From contig NZ_JMCC02000023.1 in NCBI RefSeq assembly GCF_000737335.2, positions 57,887-121,886 of the forward strand: a stretch of 64,000 nt of DNA. The letters run 5' to 3'. The notes below the pieces were generated by a model. That model was given only the letters and a program-made list of their open reading frames with translations. It was not told the DNA's origin and did not search any database. The position numbers and the translations under genes are program-made. Within the stretch, counting starts at the first letter, position 1, and each line of letters begins with the position of its first letter. This stretch comes from Enhygromyxa salina. GTDB lineage: Bacteria; Myxococcota_A; Polyangia; Nannocystales; Nannocystaceae. Of this stretch, positions 1 to 8,950 are shown in pieces.

Positions 1-1
1 C

Positions 2-1036
2 ATCCTGTGGCTGGAGGGGTTCTTGCGCGGCTTCGCTGGGGCCCTGGTCATGACTTCGCACGACCGCGAGCTGCTCAATCGCTTGGTCACCAAGATCGTC
101 GAGATCGACGGCGGCGAGCTCACGACCTACACCGGCAGCTACGACTTCTACGAGCAACAGCGGGATCTCGCGGCCGCCCAACACGAGGCCCAATATGCCC
201 GACAGCAGGCCGCGCTGGCCAAGGAGCGGGCGTTCATCGCACGGTTCGCGGCGCGGGCCAGCCACGCTGCGCAGGTCCAGTCGCGGGTCAAAAAGCTCGA
301 CAAGATCGAAAAATTGGATCCGCCGCGCTCGCGCAAGATCGTCGACTTCGAGTTCTCAAAGCCGCCCCGCTCGGGCAACGACGTGGTCACCTTCGCGGAC
401 GTCGACAAGCGCTACGGCAGCGCCGCGCCGATCTACGCGGGGTTCACGTTCGCGGTCCGCCGGCTCGAGCGCTGGGCGATCATGGGCATCAACGGCGCGG
501 GCAAGTCGACGCTGCTCAAGCTGATCACCGGACGGACCGAGCCAGATGCGGGGACCGTGACGATCGGCGCCAGCGTCAAGCTTGGCTACTACGCACAGCA
601 CGCGATGGAGCTGCTCGATCCCACCCAGACCGTGCTCGAGGCCCTGCAAGCCGAGCACCCCCAAGCCTCGCAGGGGTCGCTGCGCACCTTGTTGGGGGCG
701 TTTGGGTTCTCGGGTGACGACGTAGAGAAGCCGTGCCGGGTGCTCTCGGGTGGGGAGAAGGCGCGGGTCGTGCTGGCCAAGATGCTCTACGTGCCGCCAA
801 ATTTCTTGGTTCTCGATGAGCCCACCAACCACCTGGATCTGGACACCAAGCAGATGTTGGTTCGGGCGCTCGCTGACTTCGAGGGCACGATGGTGTTTGT
901 CTCGCACGATCGAACCTTCTTGGCGAAGCTGTCCAATCGCGTGCTCGAGCTGACCCCGGAGGGGCCGCGCAGCTACGGCGGTGGATACGTCGAGTACGTC
1001 GCGCAGGCCCAGCACGAGGCACCCGGTGCTCGCTGA
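2..1036 (+). CDS. ABC-F family ATPase, C-terminal part (5' end off window)
   Basis: The reading frame is open from the left edge, so the gene starts upstream of the window. The visible part begins at the end of the first nucleotide-binding domain (switch histidine in MTSHDREL). An alpha-helical charged linker with YEQQRDLAAAQ follows. The second ATPase domain is complete: Walker A GINGAGKST, signature LSGGEKARV, Walker B LVLDEPTNHLDL and switch VSHDRTFL. Two fused ATPase domains with no membrane segments define ABC-F proteins, soluble factors that act on the ribosome (translation factors or antibiotic-resistance proteins of the Uup/EttA/YbiT type). The short C-terminal tail after the second domain lacks a long coiled coil, which argues against Uup itself. 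The subfamily cannot be fixed without the N-terminus. Confidence 0.93.
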   Translation: MLWLEGFLRGFAGALVMTSHDRELLNRLVTKIVEIDGGELTTYTGSYDFYEQQRDLAAAQHEAQYARQQAALAKERAFIARFAARASHAAQVQSRVKKLDKIEKLDPPRSRKIVDFEFSKPPRSGNDVVTFADVDKRYGSAAPIYAGFTFAVRRLERWAIMGINGAGKSTLLKLITGRTEPDAGTVTIGASVKLGYYAQHAMELLDPTQTVLEALQAEHPQASQGSLRTLLGAFGFSGDDVEKPCRVLSGGEKARVVLAKMLYVPPNFLVLDEPTNHLDLDTKQMLVRALADFEGTMVFVSHDRTFLAKLSNRVLELTPEGPRSYGGGYVEYVAQAQHEAPGAR

Positions 1037-1185
1037 GGAATGACTATAGGTCCGTCTAGTCTCGAATCAAGCGCTGCGCGCAGTAATGCGGGTACCTCGA
1101 TTGCGCCCATGCTGGCATCTGCCGACATGTCCGACAAAATGAGCGCATTCGGCGAGTGCTGGCAAAAACTCAGTGTGCCGAATCG

Positions 1186-1818
1186 ATGTTGGGTGTTAGC
1201 TTTCCGTTCGTGAACCTTCGATCTCTCTCGTCCAAAGTCGCGATCATTTTCTCTGGGCTGACCTTGGTCGGCTTCGTGGGCCTGGTCACCACGACCCCCG
1301 ATGCCCAGGCCAAGGGTCACGGCAAGGGCAAGGGTCACGGCAAGGGCAAGGGTCACGGTAAGGGCAAGGGGCACGGCAAGGGTCACGGCCACCACAACCA
1401 CCCGCTCGCGGTCGATGGGTCGTTCGGCGTCGTTAGCATGGGCCCGCCGACCTGGGCCAGCCAAGAGACCCCCGACCTGTGTGTGCTCTTGCTCCCGGCG
1501 ACCTTCAGCTTCACCGGGGACTTCGACGGCAGCTTCACCGACTGCGAGTTTTATATCGAGCACTACGGGCCTTGCGATCAGCCGGCCCCCGAGTCCTTCT
1601 CGAGCGCTGGCAGTTGGAGCGGGGCGGTGCTCGGTGGCGAGGGCAGCTTCGACTTCAGCTTCGAGGGCGAGATCGACGCGCAGGGGAACGCGCTTGGCGA
1701 TCTCGTGATCGACGGCGGGTCGTGCACTGGCGAGCTCGAGGGTCTAGACGGGACCATCAGCCTCGACGGCGTCACCGGGGTAGGCGGCACCTACAGCGGC
1801 GCGGTCGAGTTCGATTAG
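1186..1818 (+). CDS. secreted protein with Lys-Gly-His repeat, unknown function
   Basis: The 210-residue product has a signal peptide (a hydrophobic stretch IIFSGLTLVGFVGLV and an AQA cleavage site). The mature N-terminus is a Lys/Gly/His-rich repeat of KGHGKG units, encoded by an 18-bp tandem repeat. The remaining ~150 residues are acidic and Gly/Ser/Phe-rich (FTGDFDGSF, FDFSFEGEIDAQGNALGDL), suggesting an extracellular beta-rich domain. No known domain is recognised. The repeat could bind metal or polyanions, but that is inference. The start is uncertain: ATG 1186 is used here, GTG 1156 and GTG 1210 are in frame, and none has a clear ribosome binding site. The gene stands alone between the ABC-F gene and a small DUF4242-like gene. 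Confidence 0.6.
   Translation: MLGVSFPFVNLRSLSSKVAIIFSGLTLVGFVGLVTTTPDAQAKGHGKGKGHGKGKGHGKGKGHGKGHGHHNHPLAVDGSFGVVSMGPPTWASQETPDLCVLLLPATFSFTGDFDGSFTDCEFYIEHYGPCDQPAPESFSSAGSWSGAVLGGEGSFDFSFEGEIDAQGNALGDLVIDGGSCTGELEGLDGTISLDGVTGVGGTYSGAVEFD
1312..1399 (+). repeat. 18-bp tandem repeat inside the secreted-protein gene
   Basis: Near-identical units of aagggtcacggcaagggc are repeated about four times, then decay into a His-rich run. The period is a multiple of three, so gain or loss of units keeps the frame and only changes the number of KGHGKG modules. Confidence 0.85.
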
Positions 1819-1959
1819 TCATCCGGGGGCATCCGGGGCATTCGGGGGCAACGGGCGATAGCGCCCCAGCTACACTGTTCACGCAGTGAATGGTTCGTTG
1901 ACGCCCTCGGCCAAAACCATCGATACTACGCACTAGCGAAGCTCATCGAGGACTCGAGA

Positions 1960-2244
1960 ATGCCCCAGTACATGACAATTCATCGCGCGCCTGGTCTCCT
2001 CAAAGAGCAATGGGCGGAGAACGCGGTCAGTATCCACGCTGCCACGCACGCTCGTTTCGTGCAAGCCCACGTCAACCTCGCGGCGGGCTTCATCTTCACC
2101 ATCTACGAGGCCGACACCGAAGCCAAGCTGATTGAGCAGTTTGAGGAGCTTGGCCTGCCCTACGACGAGATCCACGAGATCCAGTTCAGCCAGTCCTGGC
2201 CAGAGATGGTCCAGATGCTCACCCACATGGGGCGTCTGTCGTGA
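1960..2244 (+). CDS. small DUF4242-like protein
   Basis: The 94-residue cytoplasmic protein has no signal peptide. Its layout (MPQYMTIHRAPG start, HAATHARFVQAHVNLAAGFIF-like core, then TIYEADTEAKLIEQFEELGLPYDEIHEIQ) resembles the DUF4242 fold. That fold is a short ferredoxin-like alpha/beta protein in which a Y-E-A/D-x3-A-x4-F pattern precedes a GLP-x2-x-I motif. The family has no settled function. It precedes the cupin gene by about 60 bp and may be cotranscribed with it. The family name is tentative, but the gene call is firm on codon-level coherence and the ATG start. Confidence 0.6.
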   Translation: MPQYMTIHRAPGLLKEQWAENAVSIHAATHARFVQAHVNLAAGFIFTIYEADTEAKLIEQFEELGLPYDEIHEIQFSQSWPEMVQMLTHMGRLS

Positions 2245-2303
2245 ATCGCCACAGTTGCGCGGGCGGGGTCACCATTGTTCTCGCCACCAAGCCGAGCTGA
2301 GCC

Positions 2304-2855
2304 ATGACGCTGCCGCGCAAGAAGACCTTCGTCGTGTTCAAAGAGGCGCCCAAGCTCGGGCCCTACGACGAGCGGCCGATGCTCCCGGACGCCGTCCAGA
2401 CCCAGGTCTGCCTCAGCCGCAACGACGGCCAGCAGCCGTTCTTCTTGGTGTGTGAGAAGGACACGCTGCTCGCGGTGTTCTCGGGCACCAGCAAGGTCGA
2501 GTTCAAGGACACGGGGGTCAACTACTTCTCGCTCGAGCCGGGTGATCACGTCTACGTACCGGCGGGCGCGCCGACCCGGCTGACCGCGCTGACCGAGTCC
2601 GTGATCATGCGCTACAAGGCGCGCGAGGCGGGGCTCGAGGGCGTCGCCTGGTACTGCGAGTCGTGCGGCGACGAGCTGTACCGGCACGTGTTCGACACCG
2701 CCCAGACGTACCCGCAAGAGGGGTACCTCGCTGGGTGTGAGTCGTTCAACGGTGACGACGCGCGGCGAAGCTGCCAACGCTGCGGGGAGCTGCATCCACC
2801 CGTTGACGTGGCGCCCTATCGCTGGGCAGAGACGGCCGCGCAGCTGCGCTCGTAG
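2304..2855 (+). CDS. 3-hydroxyanthranilate 3,4-dioxygenase-like cupin with rubredoxin-type Cys site
   Basis: The 183-residue protein matches bacterial 3-hydroxyanthranilate dioxygenase in length and order. An N-terminal cupin core (VCEKDTLLAVFSG ... FSLEPGDHVYVPAGAPTRL) is followed by a C-terminal metal-binding module with two CxxC pairs (YCESCG and CQRCGELHP). In the known enzyme that module holds a structural rubredoxin-like iron, and the cupin holds the catalytic iron with two His and one Glu. Here the position after PAGAP that normally carries the second iron-ligand His is Thr, and the first cupin motif lacks the HxH-like ligands. The protein may therefore have lost dioxygenase activity or bind another ligand. 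No other kynurenine-pathway gene is nearby. Its end faces the end of the giant kinase gene, 14 bp away. Confidence 0.7.
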   Translation: MTLPRKKTFVVFKEAPKLGPYDERPMLPDAVQTQVCLSRNDGQQPFFLVCEKDTLLAVFSGTSKVEFKDTGVNYFSLEPGDHVYVPAGAPTRLTALTESVIMRYKAREAGLEGVAWYCESCGDELYRHVFDTAQTYPQEGYLAGCESFNGDDARRSCQRCGELHPPVDVAPYRWAETAAQLRS

Positions 2856-2869
2856 CGACGCCAAGCCAT

Positions 2870-5800
2870 CTACAGCAGCTCCGCGATGGCGGGGAGCTCG
2901 AGCGAGACGCAGGTGCCCTCGCCGACCTTGGTCTCGACCAACAGCTCGCCGCCGTGGTCCTTGATGATGCCGTGGGACACCGCGAGCCCCAGGCCGGTGC
3001 CCTCGGACCGATCTTTGGTGGTGAAGAAGGGATCGAAGATCCGCGGAAGGACGTCGTCGGGGATCCCGTCTGCCGTGTCGCAAATCGAGACACGGATCCA
3101 CCCCGGCCGGGCCGCACGCTTCACGCAGATGTCGATGCGCTTGCGAACATCGTAGGCGCCGTAGCGCTCGTTGAGCGCGTCGCGGGCGTTGGTGATCAAG
3201 TTCATCACGACTTGCTGAATGTGCTGCGCGCGGCAGCGGACCAAGGGGAGCCCGGGGGTGATCTCGACCTCGACCGTGATGTAGTCGCCGCGAAGGAGTG
3301 AGCGGACCAGTGAGAGCGTGGCGTCGATCACCTCGCCGAGCGCGACCGAGTCGACGGCGTCGTCGGCGTGCTGGCGCGAGAACGCCAGCAGGTTGCGAAT
3401 GATGCTGGCGACGCGGTTGGACTCATAGATGATCTCGGTCGCGAATTCGATCAGCGAGCTGTCCGTGGCGCTCGCCTGGATCAGATCCGCGTAGTTCATG
3501 ATGCCCTGGATCGGGTTGTTGATCTCGTGGGCGACCCCGCTGGCGAGCGTGCCCACCGACTCGAGCCGCTGATGTTCGCGAACCTGGGCATCAAACGCCT
3601 GGCGCTCGGCCTCGGCTTGCTTGCGCGCCGAGATGTCGGTGGCAACGACGACGGCGTTGCGGTGCACGGCCTCGGGCTCGGTCTCGCTCAGCAGGGTCCG
3701 ACGCACTTCGATCGGAGCGACGCGCACGGCGTACCAGCGGCTTGGCTCGGCGACGGGGATGAACTCGAGCTCGAACTCGCGGCGCTGCCCGTCGGCGAGC
3801 ACGGCCGTGACGGCTTCGCGCCAGGTCGCGGCCGAGTCGGGCCGCAGTGAACCTTCGGTGTCTCGCTCGTCGTCACCCTCGTCGAGCCCCGTCAGCGCTC
3901 CGCTGTGGTTGCGAAACACGATCCGTCCGCGCTCGTCGAGCAGCGCGATCAGATCGGGGGCGCCGTCAACGAGCGAGCGCCAGCGAGCCTCGCTGCTGTG
4001 CAGCGCGCTGTACAGCAGCGCGTTCTCGAGTGTGCTGGCGGCCTGGTTGGTGATCAGCTTCAGGGCCTTGATGCTGGTCGGGCTGAACCCGTGGGTTGTG
4101 AGCCGGTTCTCGACCACCAGCGCGCCGAGCCGACGCTCGCCCTTGATCAGCGGCAAGGCCAGGACCGAGCGGACCTCGGCTTGCTCGAGGTAGGGGTCGC
4201 CGGCGAAGCGCTGATCCATGCGGGCGTCGTCGAGCACCACCGACTGCCCGCTGCGCACGACGAAGTGGACGAGCGAGCTTGGCACGCGGGCGCCGACGTC
4301 TCGCAGCAGCGGGGGATCAGCGAAGATCGTCGAGGCGCCGACGTCGGTGGCCTCGGCGACGAGGGTGAGCTCCCGGCCTTGCTCGAGGACCAACAGCCCG
4401 CGGTCGGCTCCGACGCTGGTCAGCGCGGCGTCGAGCACCCGCCGGATGACCTCGTCGAGCCGCAGGTCTTCGCTGATCGCCCCGACCGTGCGCAGCACGG
4501 CGGCGAGGTCGAGCTGCGGCGTGCTGCTGCTCCCCGACGACGCGCGCTTGTCATGGACGAGCAGGCGGCCGTCGAGCCCGCGCGGGCTGGTGGCGCGTTG
4601 CACGTCCGACCGGCCGCGAAATTCCGCGAACGAGTCTGGGTGGGCACGAAGCAGCTGCTCGAGCTTGGCGTCCGCTCCCCAGGCTGCGTAGGCCGCCCAC
4701 GCACGCTGCTTGGCGCCGTCGACCAGCGCGGTCATGCCTTGGCGCTCGAGCAGCGCGGCGAGCTGCTCGGCCGCGATACCCTCGATCCAGCGACAGCCAC
4801 GCTTGCGAGCGCCCGACCAGGCACGATCGAGCAGCACGGCCGCGGGCGCCGGCTGGCCGCGCACGGCATGGCGGAGGCCACGGGCCAGATCCAAATAATG
4901 GCCGTAGTTGGCGGGGTTGTGCTTGGCCCAGCGTCGCAGCGTTCGCAGGCCCTTGCGGGTGCCGGCCTTGGCGAGCGACGAAGGGGCGCCGCCAGCGAGC
5001 AGGTGGATCGAGTAGGCCGCGCAGGTCAGCACATACGCCCGGGCGATGAACCAGGTGTTGAACACCACCTTCTCGACGTCATGGATGCAGCGCAGGCAGC
5101 TGTCGAGCGCCGCGGCGTGGTCAGCAAACACCAGCTCGCGCAGGGCCTTGGTGATGAACCCAACATAGTAATTGGTTGGGGCGCCGTTGTGCGCCAGGAT
5201 CTGCTCGGGATCGAGATCCCAGACCTGGTCGGCCTGGTCGGTCTGGGCTGGCTCCGCGGACTCTTCGTCGGCCCCTCGCAGCGAGAGGCTCAGCCCGCGC
5301 AGCATCCAGACCGCGACCTTCATTTGATTGGGGCACCAGCGCCCGACATCGCGGGCGACCCGACGGCAGTGGCGATCGAGCACGCGCAGGTGGATCCCAA
5401 CCTCGAGCTGCATGTCGCCGCCGAAGCCCCCGATGAAGCTCGCCGAGTCGAACTCGCCGGCCTCGAGCGCGGCTTGGTAGCTGGCGTCGAACAGGGTGAC
5501 GATGTCTGCGAAGCAGCGCCCGCGGTGGAGCGAGAGCGAGCCGCCGATCGCAAGCACGCGCGACTCGGTCTTCGCGGTGGGCTCGCCGCGGGCCAGCTCG
5601 CGCGCGAGATCCTGCATGCGAACCGCGTCCGCGCTCTTGCCCAGCCCGCCGCCAACGCCGATCGCCAAGTTGCCGATCGCCTCGATGATCGTCGAGTGGA
5701 CGCCGAGGGTGCGGATCAACAAGGGGTGAATGCCGACCAGATACAAGTACAAGTGGTTGTCGACGATGAACGCGGCGTACTTGACCTGGTTGAGCAGATC

Positions 5801-8464
5801 GAGCACGGCCGCGTCGCGCGGGTCTTCGCAGCGGGGCATCGCCGCGATGGCGGCGCCGTCGAGCGACCGAACCATTTTCCATGCGCGATACACCGCCGCC
5901 ATCGCGCGGATCCGGCCGGGCGCGCGCGGGATCGGTGAACCCAAGCGCGCGAGCGCGGCCAGCCCGAGCGCGACGGCCTCGTGGTGCCGCGTCTCGACCC
6001 ACAAGATGCGCACGCGTCGAGCGACGACCTCGCCGTAGTGGTGATCCTCGAGCTGCCAGTCGAGCAGCTTGGAGAACGCCGCGTCGGCTTGCTTGCGCAG
6101 CCCGTTGAGCGCGAACGAGTAGGCCAAGTTGAAGTGCAGACGAAACGCCAGCTCGTAGTCGGGGGCGGCTGGGCCGCGCGCGATGACGTCGTCGCGGTTG
6201 GCGAGCGTGAGCTGAATGCCCCGGGCGAGGTAGCTCTGGGCGAGGTCGTAGGCGCCGGTGTCCAGCCCGCGCGTGCCGGCGCGCAGGTCGAGCGTGGCGA
6301 GCTCGAGGCGGGTGTTGTCGTCGGGGTTTGCGGGGGCCCCGGCGGCGAGGTGATCGACGACCTCGAACAGGCGCTCGTCGGACCGCGCGAGGCCGGCGAG
6401 CAGCTCACGGCCGATCGTCCAGTGCAGCTCGCGGCGGACGTCGTCGGCCAGGCCCTGTCGCGCGGCGTCCTGAATGCTGTCGTGAACGAAGCGATACTCG
6501 CCCGCGACGTGGGCGAGCAGCCCGGCGGCCTCGAGCTCGAACAAGCAGGCCGTCAGCTGGACACGCTCGTGACGACACACCAACGCGAGCCGCGGCAGCT
6601 CGAAGCGCGAGCCAATGCAGGCCGCCCGGCGGATCACGTCGCGCGCGCTGGCGCTGAGCGAGTCGAGCTTGGTGCCCATCATCGCAACCGCGTCATCGGG
6701 GATCGGCTCGGCCTCGACGCGGTCGTGGTCCCAGACCCAGCCCTGCTTGCCCGGTCGCAGCAGGTCCCGCCGAGCCAGCTGTGAGAGGAACTGACCGACG
6801 AACAGCGGCATGCCGTTGGTCTTGCGGGCGATCGCGTGGGCGAGCTTGCCGAGCTCGCGGGCGCCCGGGAGCGCGTCGGTGAGCAGCGCCTCGATCGCGG
6901 GGGTCGAGAGCCCGCCGAGCTCGAGCTCGCGGCCGCGAGGGTGGCCCGCGAGTTCGGCCAGCAGCTCACGCAGGGGGTGGGTCGCGGGCAGGTCGTCGCG
7001 ACGCAGAGAGAACACCAACAACAACGGCCCGCCGTGGCCATGGACCAGCGCCTCGACCAGCCTGAGGCTGCCCTGGTCGGCCCAGTGCAGGTCTTCGAGG
7101 ACCAGCGCGATCGGTCGCTGGTCGACACACACGACCGAGAGGAGCCGCTCGATCGTGACCAGCAGTCGGTTGCGAGCCTCGGCCGCGTCGACCCGCGCGG
7201 GCTTGGCCTGCGGCCCGAGGATGAGCTCGACCGTTGGACACAGCTCTGCGAGCACCCCAGCGAGGCTGCCGAGCGCCGCGCCGAGCTGTCGACGCCAGCG
7301 CTCGAGCCGGGTGTCGCTCTCGGTCAGCATCTGCTCGAACAGGACGGTCAACGCCTGCTCGAAGCCGGCATAGGGCAGGTCCCGAAACGCATCGAACTTG
7401 CCGCCGAGCATGTGGCCGCCGTGGCCCATGACCGTTGTCTCGAGCTCGCGGATCAGCAACGACTTGCCCGCGCCGAGCGGACCCGTCAGCGCGATCGTCT
7501 GACGACCTCCCGACTTGGCCACGCCCGCGAACGCCACGGACAGCTCGGCCTGCTCGCGCTCGCGACCGTAGAGGCGCTGGGGCAGCAGCAGGTCGGTGGT
7601 GAAGTCCTCGGCGCCCAACTCGACGTGCGAGTCGTCGAGCCCGGCCTCGTGCTGGGCCTGCAAGCGGCGCAGATCCGCCGCGAGGCCGTCTGCGGTCTGG
7701 TAGCGGTGCTCGGGGGCCTTGGCGAGCAGCTTGAGGACCAGGCCGCACAGACCCGCGGACAGCTCGGGGCGCAGGCTGGTTGGGGGCTCGGGCTCGCGGG
7801 CGAGGTGGGCGTGGATCAACTCGAGCGGGAGCAGCCCCTCGAACGGGCGGTGCCCCGTCAGCAACTCATAGAAAGTGACGCCAAGCGAGTAGAGATCGCT
7901 GCGTCGATCGACCGCGCGGCTGGTCCGGCCGGTCTGCTCCGGCGAGATGTATGGCAACGTGCCGGCCAGCACGTCGCCATCGTAGATATGCCGACGCTCG
8001 TTCTCGAGCAGCACGGAGATCCCGAAGTCGGCGAGGTGCACCCGCCCTGTCTGGGGGTCGACCAAGATATTGCTTGGCTTGATGTCGCGATGGACCACCC
8101 GGGCCGCGTGGGTCTGGGCCAGGATCTCGGCGATCCGGGTGGCGATCGGCCAGAACTTGGCGATTGGCAGCGGCTTGCCGTCGGCGTACTCCGACAGGTT
8201 GACCCCCGGAATCCGCTCGAGGATCAAGACCAGTTGGTCGCCGACGCGCCGCAGCTCTCGAGCCTTGACGATGCCGTCGATGTCGAGGCTCTGGACCAGG
8301 TCGAACTCGTGCTGAACGCGGTCCTCGTCGGCTTCGTCCTCGATGTCGAAGACCTTGGCGATCACCGCTCGTGAATCCCGCTCGGACACCGCCTCGTAGA
8401 CGCGAGAGCGCGCGGACTCACGTAGCGGTCGGATCGCCTGGTACTCTGCTAGCGGGAAGCCCAT
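2870..8464 (-). CDS. Ser/Thr kinase - AAA ATPase - GAF/PAS histidine kinase fusion (1864 aa)
   Basis: This is one very large sensory protein. Residues 10-270 are a Hanks-type Ser/Thr kinase (Lys37, catalytic HRDIKPSN at 125-132, DFG at 146-148, SPEQ activation segment). Residues ~295-560 are a signal-transduction ATPase (Walker A GPLGAGKS at 328-335, Walker B VLEDLHWAD near 450). Residues ~600-1290 are helical, TPR-like sequence. A GAF domain (~1325-1480) and a PAS domain (~1490-1600) follow. The end is a histidine kinase: phospho-acceptor GVAHEINNP near 1646, N box NLITNARDAL, and G boxes DTADGIP and GTGLGLAVSHG. The first G box is DTADG rather than the usual DTGxG or DNGxG. No response regulator is adjacent, so its partner is unknown. 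The order kinase-ATPase-GAF-PAS-HisKA is a known class in cyanobacteria and myxobacteria. The protein is probably cytoplasmic, as no membrane segment is seen. Confidence 0.95.
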   Translation of the reverse strand: MGFPLAEYQAIRPLRESARSRVYEAVSERDSRAVIAKVFDIEDEADEDRVQHEFDLVQSLDIDGIVKARELRRVGDQLVLILERIPGVNLSEYADGKPLPIAKFWPIATRIAEILAQTHAARVVHRDIKPSNILVDPQTGRVHLADFGISVLLENERRHIYDGDVLAGTLPYISPEQTGRTSRAVDRRSDLYSLGVTFYELLTGHRPFEGLLPLELIHAHLAREPEPPTSLRPELSAGLCGLVLKLLAKAPEHRYQTADGLAADLRRLQAQHEAGLDDSHVELGAEDFTTDLLLPQRLYGREREQAELSVAFAGVAKSGGRQTIALTGPLGAGKSLLIRELETTVMGHGGHMLGGKFDAFRDLPYAGFEQALTVLFEQMLTESDTRLERWRRQLGAALGSLAGVLAELCPTVELILGPQAKPARVDAAEARNRLLVTIERLLSVVCVDQRPIALVLEDLHWADQGSLRLVEALVHGHGGPLLLVFSLRRDDLPATHPLRELLAELAGHPRGRELELGGLSTPAIEALLTDALPGARELGKLAHAIARKTNGMPLFVGQFLSQLARRDLLRPGKQGWVWDHDRVEAEPIPDDAVAMMGTKLDSLSASARDVIRRAACIGSRFELPRLALVCRHERVQLTACLFELEAAGLLAHVAGEYRFVHDSIQDAARQGLADDVRRELHWTIGRELLAGLARSDERLFEVVDHLAAGAPANPDDNTRLELATLDLRAGTRGLDTGAYDLAQSYLARGIQLTLANRDDVIARGPAAPDYELAFRLHFNLAYSFALNGLRKQADAAFSKLLDWQLEDHHYGEVVARRVRILWVETRHHEAVALGLAALARLGSPIPRAPGRIRAMAAVYRAWKMVRSLDGAAIAAMPRCEDPRDAAVLDLLNQVKYAAFIVDNHLYLYLVGIHPLLIRTLGVHSTIIEAIGNLAIGVGGGLGKSADAVRMQDLARELARGEPTAKTESRVLAIGGSLSLHRGRCFADIVTLFDASYQAALEAGEFDSASFIGGFGGDMQLEVGIHLRVLDRHCRRVARDVGRWCPNQMKVAVWMLRGLSLSLRGADEESAEPAQTDQADQVWDLDPEQILAHNGAPTNYYVGFITKALRELVFADHAAALDSCLRCIHDVEKVVFNTWFIARAYVLTCAAYSIHLLAGGAPSSLAKAGTRKGLRTLRRWAKHNPANYGHYLDLARGLRHAVRGQPAPAAVLLDRAWSGARKRGCRWIEGIAAEQLAALLERQGMTALVDGAKQRAWAAYAAWGADAKLEQLLRAHPDSFAEFRGRSDVQRATSPRGLDGRLLVHDKRASSGSSSTPQLDLAAVLRTVGAISEDLRLDEVIRRVLDAALTSVGADRGLLVLEQGRELTLVAEATDVGASTIFADPPLLRDVGARVPSSLVHFVVRSGQSVVLDDARMDQRFAGDPYLEQAEVRSVLALPLIKGERRLGALVVENRLTTHGFSPTSIKALKLITNQAASTLENALLYSALHSSEARWRSLVDGAPDLIALLDERGRIVFRNHSGALTGLDEGDDERDTEGSLRPDSAATWREAVTAVLADGQRREFELEFIPVAEPSRWYAVRVAPIEVRRTLLSETEPEAVHRNAVVVATDISARKQAEAERQAFDAQVREHQRLESVGTLASGVAHEINNPIQGIMNYADLIQASATDSSLIEFATEIIYESNRVASIIRNLLAFSRQHADDAVDSVALGEVIDATLSLVRSLLRGDYITVEVEITPGLPLVRCRAQHIQQVVMNLITNARDALNERYGAYDVRKRIDICVKRAARPGWIRVSICDTADGIPDDVLPRIFDPFFTTKDRSEGTGLGLAVSHGIIKDHGGELLVETKVGEGTCVSLELPAIAELL

Positions 8465-8950
8465 GTGTGTGCGCGGTGCGGCGTAGCCGGCGCGGTGTGG
8501 TGTGGCACGGTGCGCTGTGGCACATGGTACCCGAACGCCGTGGGGCTGCCCGGAACATGACAGCAGCGCAATTCACGTTGTTTGGGTTGCCTGCGGCGCA
8601 CCAGGTGGTGACGTCTCAGCCACTCCCGGGCGCGAGCACCGAGAATTGATGCGCCGTGAACGACCCTAAAAACTGGCGCAGAACACGCTAGGGCCGCGGT
8701 CCAATGCTGCGCCATTCATCGTGGAGAGACCCTCGAAGCTCACCCTCCAATTAGGCGATTCCGCGCGTAGAATGCTGCGTTTTCCGCACGGATTGGTGGT
8801 TTTTGGGCTTGGGTGCTCGATGTCCCCAATGTCGGTAGTTCTTGCGAATGGGCCCATGGCCCATGGCCGATGGTGGCTGGGCGCTCTATTGCGGCATCGA
8901 TGTATTCGAGGTCTTGGGTCAACGGGGGTGGTCCAATGCGTATGTGAGGG
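8465..8950. other. intergenic region between two kinase genes
   Basis: This 486-bp stretch separates the start of the giant kinase gene from the end of the hybrid histidine kinase gene. It contains a G/T-rich run of gtgtggcacggtgcgctgtggcac type just upstream of the kinase ATG, and a small palindromic cluster atgggcccatggcccatggcc near 8850. Open frames here are short and show no coding pattern. The promoter of the giant kinase should lie near 8470-8600, but no clear box could be assigned. Confidence 0.5.

Noticed and set aside
1878..1890. Inverted repeat TTCAC-GCA-GTGAA as an operator for the DUF4242-like gene
   Set aside because: Only 5-bp arms, a single occurrence and no related regulator nearby. 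Too weak to call.
3905..5938. 677-codon plus-strand open frame inside the giant kinase gene
   Set aside because: Composition is that of an antisense shadow. The minus-strand frame has GAF, PAS and kinase motifs across the same interval.
8465..8649. Sigma-54 type promoter in the gtgtggcac-rich stretch before the giant kinase gene
   Set aside because: TGGCAC is present but no TTGC/GC element occurs at the required spacing.
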